DNA of 64,000 bases, from positions 7,226,501 through 7,290,500 of the forward strand of contig NZ_CP109434.1 of the NCBI RefSeq assembly GCF_036227105.1, read 5' to 3'. Source of the stretch: Amycolatopsis sp. NBC_01488 (GTDB lineage: Bacteria; Actinomycetota; Actinomycetes; Mycobacteriales; Pseudonocardiaceae). Under the pieces are notes generated by a model, which had not been told where the DNA came from, ran no database searches, and saw nothing but the letters and a program-made list of their open reading frames with translations. The position numbers and the translations under genes were made by a program. Shown in pieces: positions 24,805 through 32,795 of the stretch; position 1 is the stretch's first letter, and each line of letters begins with the position of its first letter.

Positions 24805-26078
24805 GGGTGTTCCTCCGGTGGTCGGGCTTCTCCCGACCGACGAACGGACGCGGCCGGGACCGACACCGCTTCGGAGATTCTTCGCGTGAGGTACGCGCGT
24901 TCGGACTCGGTGGGCGCGAGGTCGCGCGCTTTCGCGTACCACTCGGCGGCTTCGGCGTGCCGGCCGAGCCGGCGGAGGAAGTCGGCGCGGGTGGCGGGCA
25001 GGAGATAGTAGCCGTCCATGGTCAGCTCGTCGAGGAGGGCGAGCCCGGCGAGCGGGCCGTCGGCCATGCCGACCGCGACGGCCCGGTTGAGCTCGACGAC
25101 GGCGCTGGGGACGTGCTTGCGCAGCTCGCCGTAGAGGCCGGCGATCTGCGCCCAGTCGGTGTCGGCGGGCCGGGCGGCGGTGGCGTGGCAGGCGGCGATG
25201 GCGGCCTGGATCTGGTACGGCCCGGGCTGCCGCCGGCGCAGCGCGGTCTCCAGGAGCTGGGTGCCTTCGGCGATTTCGCCCGCGTCCCACCGGGTGCGGT
25301 CCTGTTCTTCGAGCGGGACGAGCTCGCCGTCGGGGCCGGCCCGGGTGGCGCGGCGGGCGTGCTGCAGCAGCATCAGCGCGAGCAGGCCGAGGGCCTCGGG
25401 TTCGTCCGGCATGAGGTGGGCCAGGACGCGGGCGAGCCGGACGGCCTCGGCGGCGAGGTCGGGGCGCAGCAGGTCGGGCCCGGCGCTGGCGGAGTAGCCC
25501 TCGTTGAACGTCAGGTACAGCACGCCGAGGACGGCGGCGGTGCGTTCGGGCAGCAGGTGCGCGGGCGGGACGCGGTACGGGATCCCGGCGTTGCGGATCT
25601 TGCGCTTCACCCGCACCAGCCGCTGGGACATGGTGGCTTCCGGGACGAGGAAGGCGCGGGCGATCTCGGCCGTGGACAGCCCGGCCAGCGTGCGCAGCGC
25701 CAGCGCGACCTGGGCTTCGGTGGCCAGGGCGGGGTGGCAGCAGGTGAAGATGAGCCGCAGCCGGTCGTCGGTGACGCCGCTGTCGTCGAGGTCCGGCTCG
25801 TCGGGCACGTGCATGAGGGCGGCCTCCCGGAGCTTGGCGGCGCCGGCGGTTTCGCGGCGGAGCCGGTCGGTGGCGCGGTTGCGGGCGGCGGTGGTCAGCC
25901 AGGCGCCGGGCCGCCGCGGGACGCCGTCGCGCGGCCAGGTGCGCAGCGCGAGAGCGAACGCCTCCTGGGCGCACTCCTCGGCGAGGTCCCAGTCGCCGGT
26001 GATCCGGATGAGCGTGGCCACGACCTGGCCCCACTCTTCGCGGAACGCCTCCGCGACCGCCGTCTCGACGTCCACCAC
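24801..26078 (-). CDS. ECF42-group sigma factor (second locus)
   Basis: 425 residues from the GTG at 26078, preceded by a strong aggaggag; upstream in-frame codons back to 26186 run into the preceding gene and look non-coding. Region 2: DWDLAEECAQEAFALALRTW and WLTTAARNRATDRLRRE; region 4: LALRTLAGLSTAEIARAFLV and ATMSQRLVRVKRKIRNAGIP. The C-terminal extension has FNEGYSASAGPDLLR, LARVLAHLMPDEPEALGLLAL and PGPYQIQAAIAACHATA. It closely parallels the 18386 gene, so the two are paralogues. No anti-sigma gene. Confidence 0.9.
   Translation of the reverse strand: MVDVETAVAEAFREEWGQVVATLIRITGDWDLAEECAQEAFALALRTWPRDGVPRRPGAWLTTAARNRATDRLRRETAGAAKLREAALMHVPDEPDLDDSGVTDDRLRLIFTCCHPALATEAQVALALRTLAGLSTAEIARAFLVPEATMSQRLVRVKRKIRNAGIPYRVPPAHLLPERTAAVLGVLYLTFNEGYSASAGPDLLRPDLAAEAVRLARVLAHLMPDEPEALGLLALMLLQHARRATRAGPDGELVPLEEQDRTRWDAGEIAEGTQLLETALRRRQPGPYQIQAAIAACHATAARPADTDWAQIAGLYGELRKHVPSAVVELNRAVAVGMADGPLAGLALLDELTMDGYYLLPATRADFLRRLGRHAEAAEWYAKARDLAPTESERAYLTRRISEAVSVPAASVRRSGEARPPEEHP
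24839..24865 (-). promoter_or_regulatory. Putative ECF42-type promoter (site C)
   Basis: On the minus strand TGTCGG (24865-24860), 17 nt, CGTC (24842-24839). It lies within the last codons of the sigma gene, 35 bp before the hydrolase ATG. Sites B and C share TCGGTCCCGGCC-N4-CCGTTCGTCGG. Confidence 0.6.
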
Positions 26079-26097
26079 CGCTCCTCCTCCCGCCGGG

Positions 26098-27168
26098 TCA
26101 CCCACCCGACGAACGGCGGGGGCCGGGACCGACCGCCGCGGCGTGGCAGGCGCCGAACCCCTCGGCGCGCACGACGATCCGGCCACCTTCGACGCGGACG
26201 GCCGTCTCGGTGGCGTCGCTGACCGCCGTGACGCCGGCGGCGGCGGCGAGCTCGCCCGCGGCGTCGCAGACGAGCCTCAAGCGAGGACTCGCGGGGGGTG
26301 CGATTGCCTGGTCGAGGCAGCCGCGCAGGTCGGCGACGGCGAGCCGGGCCAGGGCAGCGAGTTCGCCGGGGTCGCTGGTGACGAGCACGGCGGTGACGTC
26401 GGCGCCCGCGCGCACAGCCTCCTCGAAGGCGGACGCTCGGTGCAGGCCGAGGATCGTGACGACGCCGTCGCCGGGCCGGAACGGTTCGCCGGTCAGCAGG
26501 TCGGTCGCCGGCGGCGGGGTCCAGGGTTTGTCCGCCAGGCGGGCGTGACTGGTGATCGGCGGGGTCGCGGGCCAGTCGTCGACGAGGTCCAGGTCGAGCA
26601 GTGCCGCGCAGGCGGTGACGACGTGGAACGGCTCGCCGAAGCCGGGTGCGGCCACGGCGAGCTGGCTCGCGCCGTGCAGCGTCGTGAGGGCGGCTTCGGC
26701 GACGCGGACGAGGCGCCGTCCCGGGCGCAGCCGTTCGAGGGCGAGCCCGAGCAGGATCGCCTCGATGCGCATGAGCTGCGCGAACGGCCGGCGGGTGTGC
26801 TCGTCGGCGAGGATCTCGGGCAGCAGGTCGCGGCCGAGGCGGGCTTCGCCGCTGTCGCTGTCGGTGGCCAGCGGCAGGCGGGCGACCCAGGCGCGGGCGA
26901 ACGCGGCCAGGACGTCGGCCGCGGTCGGGTTCGGCGGTGGGGTGGCGTAGCGGGGTGCGCGTTCGGCGAGGTCGGCCAGGACGGCGAAGTAGAGGGCCCG
27001 CTTGCCGGGGAAGTTGGAGTAGACCGCGCCGCGGGTGAGCTCGGCGCGTTCGGCGATGACGTCGATCTTCGCCTCGCGGAAGCCGCGCTCGGCGAACTCG
27101 TCGCGGGCGGCGGAGAGGACCTTCGCGCGATTGCGTTCCTGGGTTTCCGCCCTGCTGAGCCTGACCAT
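26098..27168 (-). CDS. TetR family regulator with long C-terminal domain
   Basis: 356 residues from the ATG at 27168, which has a strong aaggagg; an upstream start at 27198 is less likely. SRAETQERNRAKVLSAARDEF and AKIDVIAERAELTRGAVYSNF are the HTH. The rest is unusually long for TetR (normal 190-230): residues 210-356 form an additional domain with a ferredoxin- or thioredoxin-like look (VVTILGLHRASAFEEAVRAG, VTAVLVTSDPGELAALARLA) of unknown role. Divergent from the P450 gene with a small dyad between them, so it probably regulates that gene. Confidence 0.82.
   Translation of the reverse strand: MVRLSRAETQERNRAKVLSAARDEFAERGFREAKIDVIAERAELTRGAVYSNFPGKRALYFAVLADLAERAPRYATPPPNPTAADVLAAFARAWVARLPLATDSDSGEARLGRDLLPEILADEHTRRPFAQLMRIEAILLGLALERLRPGRRLVRVAEAALTTLHGASQLAVAAPGFGEPFHVVTACAALLDLDLVDDWPATPPITSHARLADKPWTPPPATDLLTGEPFRPGDGVVTILGLHRASAFEEAVRAGADVTAVLVTSDPGELAALARLAVADLRGCLDQAIAPPASPRLRLVCDAAGELAAAAGVTAVSDATETAVRVEGGRIVVRAEGFGACHAAAVGPGPRRSSGG
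26106..26132 (-). promoter_or_regulatory. Putative ECF42-type promoter (site B, autoregulatory)
   Basis: On the minus strand GGTCGG (26132-26127), 17 nt, CGTC (26109-26106), 28 bp upstream of the sigma GTG and inside the 3' end of the TetR gene. Its core is identical to site C except for four bases, which suggests the sigma factor reads its own gene. Confidence 0.55.
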
Positions 27169-27214
27169 CGTCCTCCTTGCCACGGCGTCGCCAGTCAAGA
27201 TACCGTGACCACTG

Positions 27215-27231
27215 AGATGATAGGAACATCT
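27215..27231. promoter_or_regulatory. Small dyad in the TetR/P450 divergent region
   Basis: agatg-ataggaa-catct: 5-bp arms around 7 nt, centred in the 86-bp gap between the TetR and P450 genes. Size and place fit a weak TetR half-site pair; evidence is thin. Confidence 0.3.
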
Positions 27232-27254
27232 GATCTGACCATGTGGAGTTGCGG

Positions 27255-28427
27255 ATGAGCCCCGAGATCGACCTGACCGACCTGAAGGTCCTCACCGACC
27301 CGTTCACCGCCTACGACCAGGCGCGGGAAGTGAGCGCGCTGGCCAAGCTCGTGATTCCCGGCTTCGGCCCGTTCTGGGCGCTGACCCGTTACGCCGAGGC
27401 TCGCGCGATGCTGGCCGACCCGCGGTTCGAGGTGCGCGCGGAGAGCTTCCTGCGGCCGCCGGGCATCCCCGAGCACTGCCTGGCCTACCTGCGGACGATG
27501 GCCGAGCAGGACGGGCCCGAGCACCTGCGGCTGCGGCGGCTGGTCGCCCCGGCGTTCACCCCGAAACGCGCCGCGCAGCTGCGCCCACGGCTGCTGGCCC
27601 TCACCGAACGCCTGCTCGACGACCTGCCCGCGCACGCCGAGGACGGCGTCGTGGACCTCGTCGCGCACTTCGCGCGGCCGCTGCCGATGGACGTCATCTG
27701 CGAGATGGCCGGCATTCCCGACGCCGACCGGCCGCGCTGGCGGGAGTACGGCGCCGCGGTCGCCGGCGGCGTGGGCCCGGACTTCGCCGCCGCGATCCCG
27801 GCGATCATCGAGGGCGCGAAGGACGCGGTGGCGCGCAGCCGGGCCGAACCGGGCGACGACCTCATCGGCGACCTCGTGCGCGCCGAGGACGACGACCGGC
27901 TCACCGACACCGAGCTGGTCACCCTGGTCTGGCACCTCGTGCTGGCCGGGCAGACCCCGGTGAACCTGATCGCGAACGCCGTCGAGGCCCTGCTGCGGCA
28001 CCCCGACCAGCTCGCGGCCGTGCGTGCGGAGCCGGGACGGTGGCCGGGGGCGGTCGAGGAGCTGATGCGCTTCTGCAGCCCGCAGCTGCTGACCACGCCG
28101 CGGTTCGCGCGCGAAGACGTCGAGATCGACGGGCAGCTGATCCGCGCAGGCGAACGGGTCACGGCCGCGATGGTGGCCGCCGACCGCGACCCGCGGGTGT
28201 TCGCCGACGCGGACCGGCTCGATGTCACCCGGGAAGGGCCGGCGCAGCTGGGGTTCTCGCACGGCCCGCACTTCTGCCTGGGCGCGTCGATCGCGCGGGT
28301 GGAGACGGAAGTGGCGCTGTCGGCGCTGTTCGGCCGGTTCCCGGATCTCGCGCTCGCCGTCGACGACGTGCCGCGCGCGCCCGACGGCGGGACCTGGCGG
28401 CCCGCGAACCTACTGCTGGCGCTCTGA
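27255..28427 (+). CDS. Cytochrome P450
   Basis: 390 residues from the ATG at 27255 (ggag 7 nt upstream); a GTG at 27243 is possible. The heme loop is FSHGPHFCLGASIAR, with the axial Cys; ExxR lies in VEELMRFCSP; the PERF region is ADRDPRVFADADRLDVTRE. The I-helix reads LVLAGQTPVN, where most P450s have AG-x-[D/E]-T, so the acid-alcohol pair for O2 activation is altered. It is divergent from the long TetR gene. No ferredoxin gene is adjacent. Substrate unknown. Confidence 0.88.
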   Translation: MSPEIDLTDLKVLTDPFTAYDQAREVSALAKLVIPGFGPFWALTRYAEARAMLADPRFEVRAESFLRPPGIPEHCLAYLRTMAEQDGPEHLRLRRLVAPAFTPKRAAQLRPRLLALTERLLDDLPAHAEDGVVDLVAHFARPLPMDVICEMAGIPDADRPRWREYGAAVAGGVGPDFAAAIPAIIEGAKDAVARSRAEPGDDLIGDLVRAEDDDRLTDTELVTLVWHLVLAGQTPVNLIANAVEALLRHPDQLAAVRAEPGRWPGAVEELMRFCSPQLLTTPRFAREDVEIDGQLIRAGERVTAAMVAADRDPRVFADADRLDVTREGPAQLGFSHGPHFCLGASIARVETEVALSALFGRFPDLALAVDDVPRAPDGGTWRPANLLLAL

Positions 28428-28598
28428 CACCAGGGTTTCGATGCCGTCGAGGACGCGGGCGAGGCCGAAACGGAAGAGGTAGGCCGGGTCTTCGGCGTTG
28501 TTGTGGGCCTCGCCCGCGGCCTGGCCGACCCTGCGGCCAGGGCGTAGTGCGCCGCCGGAGTCCGACCCGGAGCTGCTGCTCGGCTGAGGCTTCTTCAC
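28410..28598 (-). pseudogene. C-terminal remnant of a TetR regulator
   Basis: The last 35 codons on the minus strand read EAHNNAEDPAYLFRFGLARV and then LDGIETLVSE, which resembles the end of TetR_C_1 (TetR/TetA-type) regulators (FxFGLxRxLDGIExL). The preceding codons are low-complexity and no HTH is found. Its stop overlaps the P450 3' end by 18 bp. Most likely a TetR gene that lost its 5' portion. Confidence 0.55.
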
Positions 28599-28778
28599 GA
28601 GAAGAACCGGCGTCCAGGCAAGGATTTTCGTGGGATTTCGCCGTATCCAGCGTGATCCCCGATGTCTCCTGTCCGCGACGGCGGGGTTCTCGCCGGGTCA
28701 CTGGGGGTGCGGGCGCGCGGGTGCTCCTCCCGCGCGCCCGCCCGGTTCTTGTCGGTGTCCGGCGCTAGCGTGCGCGCC
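28428..28778. other. 351-bp gap with TetR remnant and hairpin
   Basis: Between the P450 and DinB genes the only recognisable items are the TetR tail and a GC-rich hairpin: arms 28709-28721 and 28729-28741 (gcgggcgcgcggg and complement) around a 7-nt loop. The hairpin could be a terminator or part of the DinB gene leader. No other frame looks coding. Confidence 0.5.
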
Positions 28779-29369
28779 ATGGACCCCATTGCCGCCGAGC
28801 TGCACCGGTACCTCCAGGAAAAGCGCGAGAGCGTGCTCGCGTCGTTGTCCGTGTTGAGCGAGTACGACATCCGCCGTCCGATGACCCCGACGGCCACGAA
28901 CCTGCTGGGCCTGGTCAAGCACCTGGCCAGTGGCGAGCTGGGGTCACTCGGCGAGTGCGTCGGCCGCCCGTCCCCGGTCCGGCTGCCGTGGGTGGAGGAC
29001 GGCTCGGTCTGGGACGGCGCGGACATGTGGGCCACCGCGGACGAGACCCGCGAGGAGGTGGTCGAGCTGTACCGGATGGCGTGGCGGCACACGGACGAGT
29101 CGATCGAGCAACTGCCGCTGGACGCGCCCGCTTCGGTGCCGTGGTGGCCGGAAGAGCGCCGCAAGACGACGTTCGGGTCGCTGCTGGTGCGGGTGACCGC
29201 CGAGACGGCACACCACGCCGGGCACGCCGACATCGTCCGCGAGCTGGTCGACGGCCACGGGGGCGCCGACCACGACGACATCGGCGACGCGGCGTGGTGG
29301 GAGCGGTACACCGCCCGCGTCCAGCAGGCCGCCGACCACCACCGCCCGTCCGTCAGCCCACCGGCGTGA
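28779..29369 (+). CDS. DinB-like/DUF664 protein
   Basis: 196 residues. LHRYLQEKRESVLASLSVLSEYD, NLLGLVKHLASGELGSLGEC (metal His) and VRVTAETAHHAGHADIVREL (two more His) give the three-histidine metal site of the DinB four-helix bundle, the fold shared by mycothiol- or bacillithiol-dependent enzymes. Actinomycete members may use mycothiol, but this cannot be shown here. Convergent with the FAD oxidoreductase pseudogene, overlapping by 17 bp. Confidence 0.85.
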   Translation: MDPIAAELHRYLQEKRESVLASLSVLSEYDIRRPMTPTATNLLGLVKHLASGELGSLGECVGRPSPVRLPWVEDGSVWDGADMWATADETREEVVELYRMAWRHTDESIEQLPLDAPASVPWWPEERRKTTFGSLLVRVTAETAHHAGHADIVRELVDGHGGADHDDIGDAAWWERYTARVQQAADHHRPSVSPPA

Positions 29370-30565
29370 CCGCGTAGTCCTTGACCCGCATGGAGTCGTG
29401 CATGCGCACGCCGCCGGTGTTGAGCTTCGCCAGCGCCGTGGTGACGCGCGCCGGCAGTGCCGAGACCAGCTGGCCGCCGCGGGCCAGTGCCCACACCCCG
29501 GCGCGGGAGGCGGGGATCAGGCTGCGGGCGGCACCGGCGGCGAACGCGCGGCTCTTGCGCACCAGCTCGCCCATTTCCCTTTCGTAGGCGGCGAAGGCGC
29601 GTTCGTGGTCGCCGCCCGCCGCGGCCAGCTCGCCGGCCAGGACGTACGCGCCGAGCACCGCGAGGCTGGTGCTGCCGCCGACGGCCGGCGGGGCAGTAGC
29701 CGGCGTCGCCGACGAGCGTGACGCGCCCGCGTGACCACGTGTCGAGCCCGAGCTGGGTGATCGAGTCGAAGTAGAACGGGCCTGGCCCGTCGAGCTCGGC
29801 GAGCCAGCCGTCGACCTGCGGGTGCATCCCGGCGTACGCCTCGCGCAGCAGCTCCTTCTGTCGCGTGACGTCGCGGTGGTGGTAGTCCAGCAGCTCGTCG
29901 TGGCGGAAGAGGAACACCGCGCGGGTTTCGTCGAGGTGGCGGGCGCGGTAGATCCCCGCGGTGCGGCCGGGGCCGAGGTGCAGGACGGTCTCGCCGTCGC
30001 CGAGGCCGAAGGCGCCCGGAATGGAGAGCACGGCCAGGTAGGCGCCGATGAAGTTCGTCAGGCCGGCTTCCTCGCCGAAGACCAGGCGCCGGACGTTCGA
30101 GTGCAGCCCGTCGGCGCCGACGACGAGGTCGAACTCGCGCGGCGCGGCGTGCTCGAAGGTGACGTCGCCGTCGGGGGAGATGCTGGTGATCGACTCGCCG
30201 AAGAGGTACTCGACGTCGTCGCGGCCGGCGTCGTAGTAGATCTCGCTGAGGTCGTCGCGCATGATCTCGACGTGCCGGTCGGAGGTGGCGCGGTAGATCT
30301 TCGACAGGTCCACGCGCACCGGCCGGCGGACGCCTTCGCGGTGCAGAGTCATCCGGGTGGTGCCGGTCGCGTGCGCTTCCACGCGGGGCAGCACGCCCAT
30401 CCGTTCGGTGATGTCCATGGCGGGCCGGAAGAGGTCGACGGCGTGGCCGCCGGTCTTACGCAGTGCCGGGGCGCGTTCGACGACCGTGACGTCGAAGCCG
30501 CGGCGGGTGAGCCAATAGGCGAGCACCGGACCCGCGATGCTGGCGCCCGAGACGAGAATCCGCAT
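29353..30565 (-). pseudogene. FAD-dependent monooxygenase (TetX/PHBH-like) broken by a frameshift
   Basis: The N-terminal 280 codons are intact: MRILVSGASIAGPVLAYWL is the GxGxxG-type FAD motif, FDLVVGADGLHSNVRRLVFG the DG motif and VTLVGDAGYCP the GD motif. Right after the GD motif the frame breaks near 29695-29705: the sequence should read GPAVGGSTSLAVLGAYVLAG, but PAVGGSTSLAVLGAYVLAGE appears only in a second frame, which continues to a normal C-terminus ending MRVKDYAVTPVG. One indel explains it. It is either a recent inactivation or a sequencing error. Divergent from the TetR gene at 30643 across a paired operator. Confidence 0.8.
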
Positions 30566-30575
30566 GAGTACCTCC

Positions 30576-30629
30576 CTGACTTAACGGTAGGTAAGTTGTA
30601 CCACAGCTCCTTACCTATCGTTAAGTCAG
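30576..30629. promoter_or_regulatory. Twin inverted operator between FAD oxidoreductase and TetR
   Basis: ctgacttaacggtaggtaag at 30576-30595 and its reverse complement at 30610-30629 match in 19 of 20 bases around a 14-nt spacer. Each arm contains a CTTA...TAAG sub-dyad, so there may be two TetR operators facing each other. The left arm abuts the RBS of the oxidoreductase gene, the right arm ends 13 bp before the TetR GTG, fitting joint repression of both divergent genes. Confidence 0.8.
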
Positions 30630-30642
30630 TTATGCTGGGCCG

Positions 30643-31176
30643 GTGCCGAAACCCTCCGACACCAAGCAGCGCATCCTCGACGTCGCGCGCGACCTCTTCA
30701 CCACCCAGGGCGTGCAGCGCACCAGCCTCCAGGACATCGCCGACCGCCTGGGCATCACCAAACCCGCGCTCTACTACCACTTCCCGTCGCGCGACGACCT
30801 CGTCCGCAGCATCGTCGCGCCCATGCTCGACGACGGCGAACAGTTCCTCCTCGCCCAGGAAGCCCGCGGCGACGCGCCGGTCCGGGAGCTGATCGAGGGC
30901 TTCTTCGACTTCAACTACCGCCACCGCGCGGACGTGATCATGCTGCTGGCCGAGCTGCCGACGCTGGCCGACCTCGGCCTCATCGACCAGGCGCTGGGCT
31001 GGCGCACCCGGCTCACCGCGCTGATCTGCGGCCCTGCGCCGACCCTCGAGCGGCAGGCTCGGGCCATCCTCGCGCTCGGCGGCCTGCAGGACGTCTGCAT
31101 GCAGTTCCCCGATGCCCCGGTCGAACAGCTGAAAGCGGCGGCGGTCGCCGGAGCTCTCGACGCACTCGGCGGCTAA
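30643..31176 (+). CDS. TetR family regulator
   Basis: 177 residues, GTG start. SDTKQRILDVARDLFTTQGV and SLQDIADRLGITKPALYYHF are a classic HTH; DDLVRSIVAPMLDDGEQFL begins the ligand domain. It lies across the twin operator from the FAD oxidoreductase and almost certainly represses both. TetR-flavoprotein pairs of this layout often respond to tetracycline- or anthracycline-like aromatic polyketides (inference). Its stop overlaps the convergent acyl-CoA dehydrogenase stop. Confidence 0.88.
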   Translation: MPKPSDTKQRILDVARDLFTTQGVQRTSLQDIADRLGITKPALYYHFPSRDDLVRSIVAPMLDDGEQFLLAQEARGDAPVRELIEGFFDFNYRHRADVIMLLAELPTLADLGLIDQALGWRTRLTALICGPAPTLERQARAILALGGLQDVCMQFPDAPVEQLKAAAVAGALDALGG

Positions 31177-32795
31177 CGGACAGCGGCGCGCTCGATGATC
31201 GCGCCGGTGTCGACCCCGGCCGGGAGCGTGCCGAACGCGATGCCCCAGTCGCCGCCGAACCGGGACGCGCAGAACGCGTCCGCCACCGCCGGGTGCCCTT
31301 GGCGCACCAGCAGCGACCCCTGCAGCACCAGCGCCATCGCCTCGACCACCCGCCGCGCCCGGTACTCGATCGCGTCGAGGTCGGTCAGCTCCTTGCGGAC
31401 CCGGTCCACGGCGTCGTCGAGCCGCGCGTCGCCGCCGGCCGCCTGCTCGACCTCGGCGAAGAACGCCGCGACCGACTCCGGCTGCTTGCCCATGGCGCGC
31501 AACGCGTCCAGCGCGGCGACGTTGCCCGAGCCCTCCCAGATCGACGACAGCGGAGCCTCGCGGTAGAGCCGCGGCATGCCCGACTCCTCGACGTACCCGT
31601 TGCCGCCGAAGCATTCCAGCGCCTCCGCCGCGTGCATCGGCGCCCGCTTGCACACCCAGTACTTCGACACCGCGAGCCCGAGCCGCCGGAACGCCTGCTC
31701 CTGCGCGTCGTCGCGCCGATCGCCCGCCGCGGCCAGCCGCATCGCCACCGTCGTCGCCGCCTCGGACTCGACCACGAGATCCGCGAGCACGTTCGCCATC
31801 AGCGGCTGGTCGACCAGGGCCTTGCCGAACGCGTGCCGGTGCGTCGCGTGGTGCACCGCACGCACCGCACCCAGCCGCATCCCGGACGCGCTGCCGAGCG
31901 TGCAGTCCAGCCGGGTGTTGTTGACCATCTCGATGATGGTGCGGACCCCACGGCCCTCCTCACCGACGAGCCAGCCGACGGCATTGTCGTATTCGATCTC
32001 CGACGACGCGTTGGACCGGTTGCCCAGCTTGTCCTTCAGCCGCTGCAGCCGGATCGGGTTGCGCGAGCCGTCGGGCAGGACGCGGGGGAGCAGGAAGCAC
32101 GAGAGCCCGCCGGGCGCCTGGGCCAGCGTCAGGAACATGTCCGACATCGGCGCCGAGGTGAACCACTTGTGCCCGACGAGGGTGTAGCTGCCCTCGGCAC
32201 TCGGCGTCGCGGTCGTGGTGTTGGCGCGGACGTCGGAACCGCCCTGCTTCTCGGTCATCGACATGCCCGCGATCAGGCCGCGCTTGGTGCCCGGCTCGCG
32301 CAGCCCGAAGTCGTACTCGGTCGCGGCCAGCAGCGGCTCGTACCGCGCGGCCAGCTCCGGGTTGGCCCGCAACGCCGGGATCGCGGCGTAGGTCATCGAG
32401 ATCGGGCAGCTGTGCCCGGCCTCGACCTGCCCCCAGACGTAGAACTTCGCCGCCCGGGCCGCGTGCGCACCCGCACGCGGGTCCCGCCACGGCGTGCCGT
32501 GCAGCCCGTGCGACACCGCGACGGTCATCAGCTCGTGCCAGTACGGGTGAAACTCGACCTCGTCGATCCGGTGGCCGTACCGGTCGTGCGTGCGCAGCAC
32601 CGGCTCGTTCTCGTTGACCACCCGGCCCCACTCCTGGGCCTGCTCGCTGCCGGCCAGCCGGCCCAGCTCGTGCAGCTCGTCCGACGCCCACCCGGCGTCG
32701 GCCCGCTCCAGCCCGGCCAGCAGCGCGGGGTCGTCGGCAGTGTCGTGGCCGGTGAACGGCGGGACCTGGTTGGTGACCTCATGCGTGGCGGGCAT
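31173..32795 (-). CDS. AidB-like acyl-CoA dehydrogenase
   Basis: 540 residues, close to E. coli AidB (about 541) and longer than usual acyl-CoA dehydrogenases (380-400). FTGHDTADDPALLAGLER, HSCPISMTYAAIPALR, GMSMTEKQGGSDVRAN (flavin-binding) and REAPLSSIWEGSGNVAALD (with the catalytic Glu) are AidB-type motifs; a C-terminal domain with CASRFGGDWGIAFG follows. AidB binds DNA and FAD in the alkylation response; many actinomycete homologues are probably acyl-CoA dehydrogenases. It overlaps the upstream TetR gene by 17 nt and is presumably under its control. Confidence 0.88.
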   Translation of the reverse strand: MPATHEVTNQVPPFTGHDTADDPALLAGLERADAGWASDELHELGRLAGSEQAQEWGRVVNENEPVLRTHDRYGHRIDEVEFHPYWHELMTVAVSHGLHGTPWRDPRAGAHAARAAKFYVWGQVEAGHSCPISMTYAAIPALRANPELAARYEPLLAATEYDFGLREPGTKRGLIAGMSMTEKQGGSDVRANTTTATPSAEGSYTLVGHKWFTSAPMSDMFLTLAQAPGGLSCFLLPRVLPDGSRNPIRLQRLKDKLGNRSNASSEIEYDNAVGWLVGEEGRGVRTIIEMVNNTRLDCTLGSASGMRLGAVRAVHHATHRHAFGKALVDQPLMANVLADLVVESEAATTVAMRLAAAGDRRDDAQEQAFRRLGLAVSKYWVCKRAPMHAAEALECFGGNGYVEESGMPRLYREAPLSSIWEGSGNVAALDALRAMGKQPESVAAFFAEVEQAAGGDARLDDAVDRVRKELTDLDAIEYRARRVVEAMALVLQGSLLVRQGHPAVADAFCASRFGGDWGIAFGTLPAGVDTGAIIERAAVR

